The notes under the pieces: model-generated
The model's input: only the letters and a program-made list of their open reading frames with translations
Databases searched by the model: none
What the model was told of the DNA's origin: nothing
Part shown: one piece after another, positions 1-7,041 of the stretch
Layout: every line of letters starts with the position of its first letter
How positions within the stretch are numbered: the stretch's first letter is position 1
Made by a program: the position numbers and the translations under genes
DNA from: Natronohydrobacter sp.
GTDB lineage: Bacteria; Pseudomonadota; Alphaproteobacteria; Rhodobacterales; Rhodobacteraceae
Assembly (NCBI GenBank): GCA_007117255.1
Contig: SKGU01000121.1
Location: 1-14,438 of the forward strand
DNA length: 14,438 nt
Direction of reading: 5' to 3'

Positions 1-273
1 TCCGCCACTTTGCCATTGCTGTTCGGCGCTTGCACAATACTCCTCGTGGCCCAACCGAATTTTTCAGTGTTATCCGCAGCTAGGTATTTTTTTCGGCAAG
101 AGCACCCGCGCCGCAAACGTCCATTGATCAGGGCAGGTCGGGTTAACGGCCCACTCCGGCCAGTTCTGAACATTTGCGCGACCACAGACACCAAGAACGG
201 CCAAGAACACTTGCCCAGCAAGCCGTTTCAGGCGATTTTGTTACCAGACATCCAGCCGCTTGGGAAATGACGG
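1..273. other. No confident gene; possible decayed small ORF on minus strand
   Basis: I see no convincing gene here. The plus-strand frame from 10 to 270 has no ribosome-binding site and an unprotein-like composition. On the minus strand an open frame runs from 240 to a TAA at 72-70. Read from a GTG at 210 it would begin with a short hydrophobic, signal-peptide-like stretch (VFLAVLGVCGRA) followed by a Trp/Pro/Cys-containing tail. There is no Shine-Dalgarno sequence and no ATG, so it is at best a decayed or non-standard small gene. The last bases before 274 (GGGAAATGACGG) lead into the start of the isomerase pseudogene. Confidence 0.3.
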
Positions 274-879
274 ATGAAACCAATAGACTTCTTTTTTTCT
301 ATAGGTAGCACATATACGTTCCTGACCGTGATGCGGCTCCCCGCGTTTGCGCGCACGCATGACGTCACCATCAACTGGCGTCCTTTCAACGTCCGCACCA
401 TTCTTGTCGAGCAGAACAACATCCCTTTCGCCGGAAAACCTGTGAAGGCAGCCTATATGTGGCGCGATATCGAACGCCGCGCCGAGAGATATGGACTCAC
501 TGTTCAGCTGCCAGCACCCTACCCGCTCGAAAAGCTGCCACTTGCCAATCAAGTCGCACTGCTAGGCATGCAGGAAGGCTGGGGGCAAGCCTATGTGATC
601 GCGACTTACCGCAGATGGTTTCAGGACGGACAACCGGCTGGTAGCGACCCCAACCTATCTGAGAGCCTGAAGGAAATCGGACAGGACCCAGCGCGGGTTG
701 TCGAGGCCGCGACATCATCGGCCATATAAGACGCGCTCGCAACTGAGACCGAAGCCGCGAAACAGCTTGGTGTCTTTGGTGCTCCGAGCTTCGTTGTCGA
801 AAGTGAGGTCTTCTGGGGCGATGATCGGCTGGAGGATGCCGTGTCGTGGGCGCGGTCGGGACGCGTCATTGCACAGTGA
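274..879 (+). pseudogene. 2-hydroxychromene-2-carboxylate isomerase / DsbA-family protein, interrupted by an in-frame stop
   Basis: The family are kappa-class GST/DsbA-fold proteins of about 200 residues. The best-known members isomerise 2-hydroxychromene-2-carboxylate in naphthalene breakdown, but many homologues in alphaproteobacteria have no assigned substrate. The N-terminus (MKPIDFFFSIGSTYTFL) has the usual thioredoxin-fold first strand followed by a Ser-containing loop, where the family places its catalytic Ser. A segment EQNNIPFAGKPVKAAYMWRD at about 49-68 and YRRWFQDG at about 112-119 also fit. Translation stops at TAA 727-729 after 151 codons. The same frame then continues for 49 more codons with the family's conserved C-terminus (GVFGAPSFVV, then FWGDDRLED) to TGA at 877-879. 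Overall length would be 201 residues, so one base change explains the break. It could also be a sequencing error. No partner gene for aromatic breakdown is nearby. Confidence 0.8.
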
Positions 880-942
880 CCGCTCTGCGCACCATGATTG
901 ATCTGCCAATAGCGGAAAACCGATCCATGAAAGCTATGAGCC

Positions 943-1362
943 TCAGGGCCGGTTCAGCATGACCAGATCACGCGCCGGGGTTTCGACACTCAACTCCAAT
1001 ACTGTGGCCAGCGCGCGCGTTTGGACTGCCATGGCGTCCCCGATCCGCCAGCGTGTCGGGCCAGACATCTGGGGAAGACATTCGACCACATCAGTCACGA
1101 TCTGGCGCATGCGCTTCAGCAATGCCGGTGTGGTTCGTGGATCGCCAAGCGTGCGAATGAAGGCATCGAGATCCGCCGGGGTAATGCCGTCGGTCATCTG
1201 CGCGCCGTCGATATCGAAGGCCAGCTGCTGCGTGACCTGATTGTCAATCAACACTGGCAGCGTGTCGTAAGCTGGCGCGAAACTGGGGCGCTGGTCCGGT
1301 ATAAAGCAGCGCATCTTGCCTAAGCGCAGCCAAGAGTTTGGTATCCTGTCCAAAGGTTCCAA
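943..1362 (-). pseudogene. HipA-like kinase C-terminal fragment (tentative)
   Basis: This 139-codon frame opens at a TTG, with a TAG only two codons further upstream (1371-1369), so there is no good start. An internal ATG at residue 17 has no obvious ribosome-binding site. The segment FAPAYDTLPV followed by LAFDIDG resembles the C-terminal lobe of HipA-family Ser/Thr kinases, where an APxYDxxP motif precedes a helical bundle. The remainder (LDAFIRTLG, then ALLKRMRQIVTDVVECLP) fits that bundle in spacing and amphipathic pattern. HipA proteins are about 400-440 residues and have catalytic and ATP-binding motifs upstream of this point. Here that DNA is the end of the OmpA/MotB-like gene, so the catalytic part is absent, and no HipB-like antitoxin is present. 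I read it as a relic of a toxin-antitoxin module. It could instead be an uncharacterised small protein; the family call rests on recognised motifs only. Confidence 0.45.
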
Positions 1363-1419
1363 AACGCCCTACGATAGTGGAATGTGTCGCACGGGGGGCA
1401 TTACAAACTGTAAGAGCCT

Positions 1420-3300
1420 TCACCGCTCTGTCAACTTCAATTCAATCCGGCGGTTTCGCGCGCGCGCCTCTGGCGTATTTGCCGTATCAACAGGGCGGTA
1501 TTCACCAAAACCCGTTGCCGCCAGCCGTTCGGGTGCAAAACCAAGCTGGCGCGTCATGAAACGCACCACCGACAGCGCGCGCGCCTGCGAGAGCGCCCAG
1601 TTATCCGCAAATTCAGCGCCAGGGCTCAGGGCCAGATTATCGGTATGTCCATCAACGCGCAAAATCCAGTCGATATCTGGCGGGATGCGGTCGGAAATCT
1701 CACGCAGGATACCGACGACATTTGCAATCTGCGCGCGTCCTGCGTCGGACAATTCCGCAGATCCCAGTTCGAACAAGACTTCAGACGAAAACACGAAGCG
1801 GTCGCCGACGATCTGTATTTCCTCGCGACCTTCCAAAACTTCGCGCAAACGGCCGAAGAATTCAGACTGAAAGCGTTCCAACCGTTCGCGCTCGGCGGCT
1901 TCCAGATCAGCGCGGCGGCGCTCTTCGGCCGCCAGTTGCGCCAGCGCAATATTCAGATCAGCCCCAAGGCTCTCAATGCGGGTCTGGGCTGCTTCTTCAC
2001 GTGCGCGCACTTCACCCAGCAACTCCTGCAAGCCGCCCACCTGCCCGCGCAACGCTGCAACCTGCTGGTTCAGAACTTCCAGCCTGCGTTGATCCTCAAG
2101 GCTTTGCGCATCACTTTCTGCAAGGCTTTGCTCGGCCATTGCGCGCAAGGCGGCTAGGCGTTCACGCTCCGAGATTTCGGCCTGCAACGCTTGAGCCATC
2201 TCGGCCTGTTCCATTCGCGCTGCAGCCAGAAGCGTCAGCGTTTCTTCTGCCCGACGACGCTGTTCTTCCAGCGCCAAAGTCATTGCTGTCATCTCGCTAT
2301 CTGCAGCTTCCAGACGTGCGCGCAGCGCTTCGGCGGCAGCGGCATCAGCGAGACGCGCGCGCTCTTCCGCACTCAGTTCGGCTTCAACCTCAGCCAGTCT
2401 TTGACGCAGCGCCTCTGCTGCGGCACGTTCAGCCAAGGCTTGAGCCTCGGCCTCATCCAGCGCAGTGTCCTGATCCGCGAAACGCGCGCGCAAATCCTCC
2501 AATTCGGCCAGTGCCATCAGGCGCGCAGCCTCTCCCGCCTCAATGCTCTCTTGCGCGCCTGACAATTCGGCTTGCAGATCGGCGCGCTCTTGCACAAGGG
2601 ATTGTCGCGCAGCCACACTCTGGTCCAGAAGGGCAGCCAGTTGCGCAAGCGAACTTTCCTGCGCCGCCGCCTCCGCCTGTGCCTCGGCCAGGGCAAGCTC
2701 CACCGCCTCTGCACGCGCAGCCGCAAGGCGCGCGGCTTCGGCCTCGGCATCCAACTCGTCGCGCAGTGACGCAAGCGCCAGTTGCAAGGCCTCTTGCTGC
2801 GACAGGGCGCGCGCCTGAGCCTCTTCCAGCGCCGCGACATCCGCGCTGAGCGCCGCACCTTCGGCCAGTGCAGTATCGCGCGCGGCAATCAGGGCGGCGA
2901 CTTGCGCTTCGAAATCTGTAATGCGGGCCTGTGCCGCGTCCAGTTCAGACGAGCGCGCAGCGAGATCGCGGTCCAGCGATGCAATCTGCGCCAGTTGTGC
3001 CGCCGCCAATGCACGCGATTGTTCCAGATCGTCAGACAGCGCACCCACCTGCCCTTCGAGCGCGGACACACGCGCGCGCGACAGGCCCAATGCGCTGGCC
3101 AGCGATGCGACTTCGGCACTCAACCCCTCCAACTGGGTGTCTTGTGCTGAAATCGTGTCACGCAGCACGAATTGCACGATCATGAAAATCGACAGCACAA
3201 ACATCAGCACCAGCAACAGCGCTGTCATTGCATCCACAAAGCCGGGCCAGATGGCTCCGCTGACATCGCGGCGCTGACCGGCCCTGCGCGCAATGCCCAT
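1420..3300 (-). CDS. OmpA/MotB-like peptidoglycan-binding protein with long coiled coil
   Basis: This 626-residue protein is built as a plug-and-tether stator subunit. Residues 18-46 form one membrane helix with a conserved acidic residue near its start (WPGFVDAM, Asp23), the position of the proton-binding Asp in MotB. Residues about 55-470 are a very long, Ala/Glu/Arg/Gln-rich coiled coil. The last ~130 residues are an OmpA-type peptidoglycan-binding domain: FELGSAELSDAG, then DGHTDN at 550-555, and NRRIELKL near the end at 616-623. It probably anchors the channel made by the neighbouring gene to the cell wall. The ATG lies three bases after the stop of that gene, so the two are co-translated. 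MotB and ExbD/TolR lack such a long coiled coil. In Rhodobacteraceae this type is usually labelled a peptidoglycan-binding protein. Its biological role is not established by the sequence. Confidence 0.85.
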   Translation of the reverse strand: MGIARRAGQRRDVSGAIWPGFVDAMTALLLVLMFVLSIFMIVQFVLRDTISAQDTQLEGLSAEVASLASALGLSRARVSALEGQVGALSDDLEQSRALAAAQLAQIASLDRDLAARSSELDAAQARITDFEAQVAALIAARDTALAEGAALSADVAALEEAQARALSQQEALQLALASLRDELDAEAEAARLAAARAEAVELALAEAQAEAAAQESSLAQLAALLDQSVAARQSLVQERADLQAELSGAQESIEAGEAARLMALAELEDLRARFADQDTALDEAEAQALAERAAAEALRQRLAEVEAELSAEERARLADAAAAEALRARLEAADSEMTAMTLALEEQRRRAEETLTLLAAARMEQAEMAQALQAEISERERLAALRAMAEQSLAESDAQSLEDQRRLEVLNQQVAALRGQVGGLQELLGEVRAREEAAQTRIESLGADLNIALAQLAAEERRRADLEAAERERLERFQSEFFGRLREVLEGREEIQIVGDRFVFSSEVLFELGSAELSDAGRAQIANVVGILREISDRIPPDIDWILRVDGHTDNLALSPGAEFADNWALSQARALSVVRFMTRQLGFAPERLAATGFGEYRPVDTANTPEARARNRRIELKLTER

Positions 3301-3303
3301 GAC

Positions 3304-4509
3304 TTACTCCCCGTCCCGGCGCGCGCCCAATCCGCTGCGGCCAAGTTGGCGCACTGCAAGTGTCAGATTTGACAAATCCGAACGCAGATCAGAAGTGCTT
3401 TCAAGACGGCCTGCGGACAGTTCTTCAGAAATGCGCAAAAGCTGACTGTCGATATTTCGCAGCCGCAAACGCATTTCGGCCTGAACGGCCGCGCCAGTGT
3501 CATCCGACATCTGGCGATAGTGCTGCAAGATTGCTTCCTGGCCAGTTGCGATACGCTCTAACGCAGGCACCAGCCCGGAATCGGCCCCGCTTCCGCCCAT
3601 ACCACCTTCGCTGGCCAAGCGGTCAATCGCTTCAACCAGATAGCCCAACGCCTGATCAAGTTGCGCGCGCTCTGTATCGGCCTGCAACTGCTGGCGGTGC
3701 ATCGCTTCCATTTGCTCGGCCATGCCATCGAGCACCTGAATGACCGCGCCCATCTCGCCACCTGCTTCCGCATCCCCCGCCACGCCCAGACGGGTGATCG
3801 AGCTCAGCCATTCTTCAAGCTGGCGGTAAAACCTGTTCTGGCCATGGCCCGCGAAAAGCTCCAGCATGCCCACGACCAGCGACCCGGCCAGACCCAGCAG
3901 CGATGATGAAAACGCCGTGCCCATGCCGCCAAGCTGCGCTTCCAACCCGGTCATAAGGTTCTCAAAAACCTGAATTCCGGTCTGATTGTCTTCAGGGGCC
4001 AGTGAGCGGATCGTATCCACCACAGCAGGAACCGTTGTCGCCAGACCGTAGAACGTGCCCAGAAGGCCCAGAAAGATCAAAAGCGAGATGATGTAGCGTG
4101 TGATATCGCGCAGCTCATCAAGCCGCGTCGCCACGGAATCGAGGATTGACGAGGCAGATCCCGAACTGATCTTGCTGCCCCTGCCCCGCCCGCGCAACAG
4201 CGCCGCAAGCGGCACCAGCAATGCGGGGGGCGGCGTCGCGTCATGGCCGGGCGTGTCGGCGGCAAAGCCCTCGATCCAGATAATCGAGCGGTTCAGTTGG
4301 ATCACCTGCCAGAAGGTCGCAAAAACGCCCAGCACGAAGACCAGAAAGATGAAGCCGTTCAGCCAGATATTGGCCAGAAAGATACCCGCCACGCGCGGAA
4401 GTGCAAACCATGTGCCAATCGCCACAAGCGCCAGAATAACCAGCATCGTGACGATCTGGCGAACGGGCCTTGAAAACTGCGTCTGTACCCCAAGCTGGGA
4501 CCTTGCCAT
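3304..4509 (-). CDS. MotA/TolQ/ExbB-like proton channel protein
   Basis: This 401-residue inner-membrane protein is the likely channel partner of the OmpA/MotB-like protein encoded just downstream. Hydrophobic segments lie at about 19-38, 47-71, 139-160 and 196-220. The last two (LLIFLGLLGTFYGLATTV and GMGTAFSSSLLGLAGSLVV) have the Gly/Ala/Thr-rich sequence typical of the MotA/TolQ/ExbB pore helices. Residues about 250-390 are a cytoplasmic helical, partly coiled-coil tail. I chose the ATG at 4509 because an AGGA lies nine bases upstream. A longer reading from GTG at 4545 has no ribosome-binding site, and that GTG overlaps a plausible -10 element. Such proteins use the proton gradient to drive conformational work in the envelope. 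What this pair does (Tol-Pal-like, flagellar-like or defence-like) cannot be read from the sequence. Confidence 0.82.
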   Translation of the reverse strand: MARSQLGVQTQFSRPVRQIVTMLVILALVAIGTWFALPRVAGIFLANIWLNGFIFLVFVLGVFATFWQVIQLNRSIIWIEGFAADTPGHDATPPPALLVPLAALLRGRGRGSKISSGSASSILDSVATRLDELRDITRYIISLLIFLGLLGTFYGLATTVPAVVDTIRSLAPEDNQTGIQVFENLMTGLEAQLGGMGTAFSSSLLGLAGSLVVGMLELFAGHGQNRFYRQLEEWLSSITRLGVAGDAEAGGEMGAVIQVLDGMAEQMEAMHRQQLQADTERAQLDQALGYLVEAIDRLASEGGMGGSGADSGLVPALERIATGQEAILQHYRQMSDDTGAAVQAEMRLRLRNIDSQLLRISEELSAGRLESTSDLRSDLSNLTLAVRQLGRSGLGARRDGE

Positions 4510-4543
4510 GATCGGGCGTCCTGATCCTCTTTTAACTATGGGC

Positions 4544-4572
4544 ACAGTAGGTCAGACGCGGCTTTCTGCCAA
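4544..4572 (-). promoter_or_regulatory. Candidate sigma70 promoter for the channel/OmpA operon
   Basis: On the minus strand TTGGCA (4572-4567, five of six matches to the -35 consensus) is followed after exactly 17 bases by TACTGT (4549-4544, three of six to the -10). It lies 35 bases upstream of the chosen ATG at 4509 and would remove the alternative GTG start at 4545 from the transcript. The weak -10 keeps this tentative. Confidence 0.4.
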
Positions 4573-4598
4573 CCGCGATTTTGCGACGCTCGCTAAAT

Positions 4599-4627
4599 AT
4601 TGTGGCCGCCCCTTCGGCGGCCACAAT
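4599..4627 (-). terminator. Rho-independent terminator-like stem-loop after the DUF2852 gene
   Basis: A perfect 12-bp stem (arms 4599-4610 and 4616-4627, GC-rich core GTGGCCGCC/GGCGGCCAC) closes a 5-base loop. On the minus strand it is followed by ATTTAG, a weak U-tract. It sits 21 bases beyond the stop of the DUF2852 gene and upstream of the candidate promoter of the next operon, so it most likely separates the two transcripts. Confidence 0.7.
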
Positions 4628-4647
4628 TCACCCGATCATTCGGACGG

Positions 4648-5049
4648 TCATGCCTGCTCTTTGATCTCTGAATCACGCCGACGTCGGTTCTCATCCATAA
4701 AAGCATCGAATTCCGATTTGTCCTTGGCTTCACGCAAGCGCTGTAGAAATGCGTCAAAAGCGGTCTGCTCGTCCTCCAGACGCTTCAGCATATCCGCCTT
4801 GTAGGCGTCAAAAGCCGAATTTCCCGAACTGCGCGTGACCGCGGCGCTGTGATGCGTAGTCTTGCGGCAGGATTTTCCAAACATCTGTTTTCCCCAGATC
4901 ATATAAGCCAGAAGTGCCAGTCCGACGGGCCAGAACAGGATAAAGCCCAGAACCATCGCTGCGATCCACGCAGGTTTTCCATAGCCATCCATCCAGTGCT
5001 CGACGCGGCGCGGCCAAGACAGAGCGGATGATGCAGTTGCAGTTGTCAT
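4648..5049 (-). CDS. DUF2852 family membrane protein
   Basis: This 133-residue protein has a single clear membrane helix at about 27-51 (AWIAAMVLGFILFWPVGLAL), the hallmark segment of DUF2852 proteins of alphaproteobacteria. A short basic linker with Cys and His residues (FGKSCRKTTHH) follows, then a charged helical tail (about 79-130: FDAYKADMLKRLEDEQTAFDAF, in part) that repeats an FDAF/FDAY pattern three times. The ATG at 5049 is preceded at good spacing by GAGAGGGA, whereas the upstream TTG at 5067 has no such site. Homologues are small inner-membrane proteins of unknown function, and none of the neighbours here suggests one. It appears to be transcribed alone, with its own terminator. 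Confidence 0.85.
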   Translation of the reverse strand: MTTATASSALSWPRRVEHWMDGYGKPAWIAAMVLGFILFWPVGLALLAYMIWGKQMFGKSCRKTTHHSAAVTRSSGNSAFDAYKADMLKRLEDEQTAFDAFLQRLREAKDKSEFDAFMDENRRRRDSEIKEQA

Positions 5050-5072
5050 GTCTATTCCCTCTCTCAAGTGTT

Positions 5073-5087
5073 AATGTTATTAACATT
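5073..5087. promoter_or_regulatory. Perfect palindrome upstream of the DUF2852 gene, candidate operator
   Basis: AATGTTA and TAACATT form a perfect 7-bp inverted repeat around one central base, 23 bases upstream of the DUF2852 ATG. On the minus strand it lies 14-28 bases downstream of TTGACC (5106-5101), a good -35-like hexamer, so it would overlap the -10 region. No convincing -10 consensus is visible; the best are TAATAA and GTTAAT within the palindrome itself. The arrangement fits a regulator-controlled promoter. The two TTAA elements are five bases apart and so do not match the usual CtrA spacing of seven. Confidence 0.4.
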
Positions 5088-5625
5088 TACATAGATGGGA
5101 GGTCAAGCGCTCTGTTCAAGACCGCAAGCACACAAATTGTGGCGTGACAGGAATTTTTACAGGGTGTGACAGAAGTTCAGCAGCAGGGCAGTTCGGTGCC
5201 CTGCTTAAGCACCAGATCGAAGGCCATGTGTCGCATGGGATCTGCTCACTTTACCATCGCGATCCAAACATCGTTTGGCATGACGCAAAACTCAGAAGCG
5301 TTCCTCAGAAAGCAAGCTACATCTCCTCCACTCCGAACGCTTCACAAAAGCTTGCCGAGGCGACATCGAATCAACTTCTTGAAAACCAGAAATGGCGATC
5401 AGCGGTTTTCAATCATGTCATAAAAGTGGCATTAGTATTCCGACAATAAGGCGCAAAAATGTATAATTTTACGGTTAAAACACAATTCATAGACTTTCAG
5501 TTTTTCCTCTAGCCATTCGGCTAATTTTTTATAATATCGGCTGAAACTTATTTCCTTTGCCGTTTTGATTAAATCTTTCCGGACTTTCATACTTAAAAGA
5601 CCGTAACACATGTTGGAGCATTCGT
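5088..5625. other. Long intergenic region between divergent DUF2852 and CtrA-like genes
   Basis: I find no convincing gene in this stretch. Two overlapping plus-strand frames (5144-5449 and 5166-5423) lack ribosome-binding sites and protein-like composition. The right-hand part (about 5440-5625) is clearly AT-richer than its surroundings and holds the leader of the CtrA-like gene. It contains TATAAT at 5462-5467 and at 5530-5535 and a small TAGCC-ATTC-GGCTA hairpin at 5510-5523 followed by a T-run. GTGACAG is repeated directly at 5144 and 5166, 22 bp apart. The region is long enough for a small RNA or a multi-site regulatory region, but nothing here proves one. Confidence 0.5.
5462..5535 (+). 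promoter_or_regulatory. Candidate promoter region of the CtrA-like gene
   Basis: Two perfect TATAAT hexamers occur at 5462-5467 and 5530-5535 in AT-rich DNA upstream of the gene. Neither has a good -35: TTCCGA at 5438-5443 is 18 bases before the first, and nothing resembling TTGACA precedes the second. Between them, TTAA-N7-TTCA at 5475-5489 is one base from the CtrA recognition pattern TTAA-N7-TTAA. The second hexamer would give a 5' leader of about 85 bases. Confidence 0.3.
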
Positions 5626-6342
5626 ATGAAAATTCTTGTTGTTGAAGACGACGGCCTTATGGCTCAGGCGATTGCCGCTATGCTTGCCAAGGAGCAATTC
5701 AACGTCACGATCGTGAACGATGGACAGTCGGCATTGGCCATGATGACAAGCTACAGTTTTGATGCTGTGCTGCTTGATATGCGGCTGAAACGCGAGTCTG
5801 GACTGGATGTGTTGCGAGAGGCCCGGCTGAAAGGAATGGCGGTTCCAGTCCTGATACTTTCAGGTGATGCGGAATTGTCGACCAAAGTCGCTGCACTTGG
5901 GGCTGGTGCGGATGACTACATCACCAAGCCATTCAAAATCGCGGAACTGAGCGCCAGAATTACAGCTGTAGTGCGCCGCAACAACGGGCATATCAGCGAG
6001 AAAGTGGAAATCGGCGAGATGACACTTGATCTGACGGCGCGCACTGTTTTGGCCAAAGGAACCCCTGTGGCACTGACATGCAAGGAATATGACTTGCTCG
6101 AAGCACTTGCCTTGCGCAAGGGTCGGACCTTGGACAAGGAAACACTGCTGAGTTTGCTGTATGGTGGAATGGACGAGCCAAATATCAAGATCATTGATGT
6201 GTTTGTCTGCAAACTGCGCAAGAAACTTTCCGATGCCTTGGGCGGGGTTTGCCCGATACAGACTGTCTGGGGACGTGGATATATCCTTCAGGATCCAGCA
6301 GAGTTCTGCTCAGACAATCGGCCCTTGCAGATCGCAAGTTGA
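5626..6342 (+). CDS. CtrA-like OmpR-family response regulator (probable CtrA paralogue)
   Basis: This 238-residue protein has a receiver domain (1-115) with the acidic pair Asp8/Asp9, phosphoacceptor Asp51 in LLDMRL, Ser79 and Lys101 (TKPF). A winged-helix DNA-binding domain (about 125-227) follows. The latter carries segments nearly identical to CtrA, the alphaproteobacterial cell-cycle and motility regulator: LTCKEYDLLEALALRKG, LYGGMDEPNIKIIDVFVCKL and TVWGRGYIL. The receiver is much less CtrA-like than the DNA-binding half, and canonical Rhodobacteraceae CtrA has a different receiver sequence, so I read this as a divergent paralogue rather than CtrA itself. GGAG seven bases before the ATG at 5626 supports the start. 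It stands alone on the plus strand, convergent with the kinase operon, with no kinase of its own next to it. It may bind CtrA-like sites; the phosphodonor is unknown. Confidence 0.85.
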   Translation: MKILVVEDDGLMAQAIAAMLAKEQFNVTIVNDGQSALAMMTSYSFDAVLLDMRLKRESGLDVLREARLKGMAVPVLILSGDAELSTKVAALGAGADDYITKPFKIAELSARITAVVRRNNGHISEKVEIGEMTLDLTARTVLAKGTPVALTCKEYDLLEALALRKGRTLDKETLLSLLYGGMDEPNIKIIDVFVCKLRKKLSDALGGVCPIQTVWGRGYILQDPAEFCSDNRPLQIAS

Positions 6343-6359
6343 TATGTGGCCCCGCAAGA

Positions 6360-6380
6360 CGTCCAGCGCTGCCTTGGACG
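6360..6380. terminator. Weak stem-loop between convergent response regulators
   Basis: CGTCCA (6360-6365) and TGGACG (6375-6380) form a 6-bp stem with a 9-base loop in the 50-bp gap between the two convergent regulator genes. There is no U-tract on either side, so termination here is only suggested by position. Confidence 0.25.
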
Positions 6381-6392
6381 CACAAGACCGCC

Positions 6393-7031
6393 TTATACGA
6401 AACCGCGATCTCGTGCGACCATTGCAGCCTGGGTACGGTTCTTTGCCCCAAGCCGACGACATAATGTCGTAATGTGCAGCTTGACTGTGGCTTCAGAAGT
6501 TGGAATGGCCTGTGCTATTTCCTTGTTGGATTTGCCTTCACACAGACCGCGCAGCACCTGACTTTCTCGCTTGGTCAACTGTTGCAGCAGCGGATCGGTC
6601 GGTCCCTCGGTTTCTTGCACCAGATTGGCCGGTAGATATATCTCGCCCATCAGCATGAAACGAACTGCATTGCGCAGGCTTGATGCAGGTAGGGATTTTG
6701 GCACGAAACCTCTGGCTCCGATCGCCAAGGCATCGTCAACAAGCGCCTTATTCGCATCACCTGACATCAGCGCGATATGTGGCGCGACCTTATTTGCAAT
6801 GGCTTCTTTCAAGCCCTGCAAGCCATTCATCCCCGGCATACGATAATCGAGCAGCATCAGATCGAATGGGCCGTCAGTGCGCGCGATACGAACCGCATCA
6901 TCATAGCTGTCAGCCGTCGTCACCTGCATTGTGCCGTCATGTGACAAAAACAACGCCAGCGCATCACATAACAAAGAATGATCATCCGCGATCAGAACGC
7001 GTGATATCTGGGCTTCGGAACTCGTTTTCAT
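6393..7031 (-). CDS. LuxR/NarL-type response regulator
   Basis: This 212-residue protein has a receiver domain with the acidic pair Asp16/Asp17, phosphoacceptor Asp62 (LLDYRMPG), Ser90 and Lys112 (VPKSLP). A LuxR-type helix-turn-helix follows at about 150-210 (LTKRESQVLRGLCEGKSNKE, then ATVKLHITTL). All phosphotransfer residues are present. It is the last gene of the four-gene operon and starts 10 bases after the stop of the GAF/PAS kinase. I chose ATG 7031; a TTG at 7055 would overlap the kinase gene by 14 bases. The ribosome-binding site is weak (GAAGACGG), so translation may depend on coupling to the kinase gene. It is the natural output of the operon, as a transcription factor phosphorylated by one or both kinases. 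Target genes cannot be read from this window. Confidence 0.9.
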   Translation of the reverse strand: MKTSSEAQISRVLIADDHSLLCDALALFLSHDGTMQVTTADSYDDAVRIARTDGPFDLMLLDYRMPGMNGLQGLKEAIANKVAPHIALMSGDANKALVDDALAIGARGFVPKSLPASSLRNAVRFMLMGEIYLPANLVQETEGPTDPLLQQLTKRESQVLRGLCEGKSNKEIAQAIPTSEATVKLHITTLCRRLGAKNRTQAAMVARDRGFV

Positions 7032-7041
7032 GCTACCGTCT

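Noticed and set aside
727..729. Programmed recoding of the stop in the isomerase gene
   Set aside because: The codon is TAA, not TGA, and no stimulatory structure is visible after it. A mutation or sequencing error is simpler.
1722..2849. Long plus-strand frame (375 codons) opposite the coiled-coil gene
   Set aside because: It is antisense to an Ala/Glu/Arg-rich coiled coil, whose biased codons remove stops on the other strand. The translation is low-complexity Arg/Pro/Ala with no ribosome-binding site.
1420..4545. Zorya anti-phage system
   Set aside because: The MotA/MotB-like pair is suggestive, but no ZorC, ZorD or ZorE gene is nearby and the long tail is on the wrong subunit. A general envelope pair is the safer call.
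4543..4545. GTG start for the MotA/ExbB-like gene
   Set aside because: There is no ribosome-binding site, the codon overlaps a plausible -10 hexamer, and ATG 4509 has AGGA at suitable spacing.
5144..5449. Plus-strand frame of 101 codons in the intergenic region
   Set aside because: It has no Shine-Dalgarno sequence and no recognisable motif, and its composition is not that of neighbouring genes.
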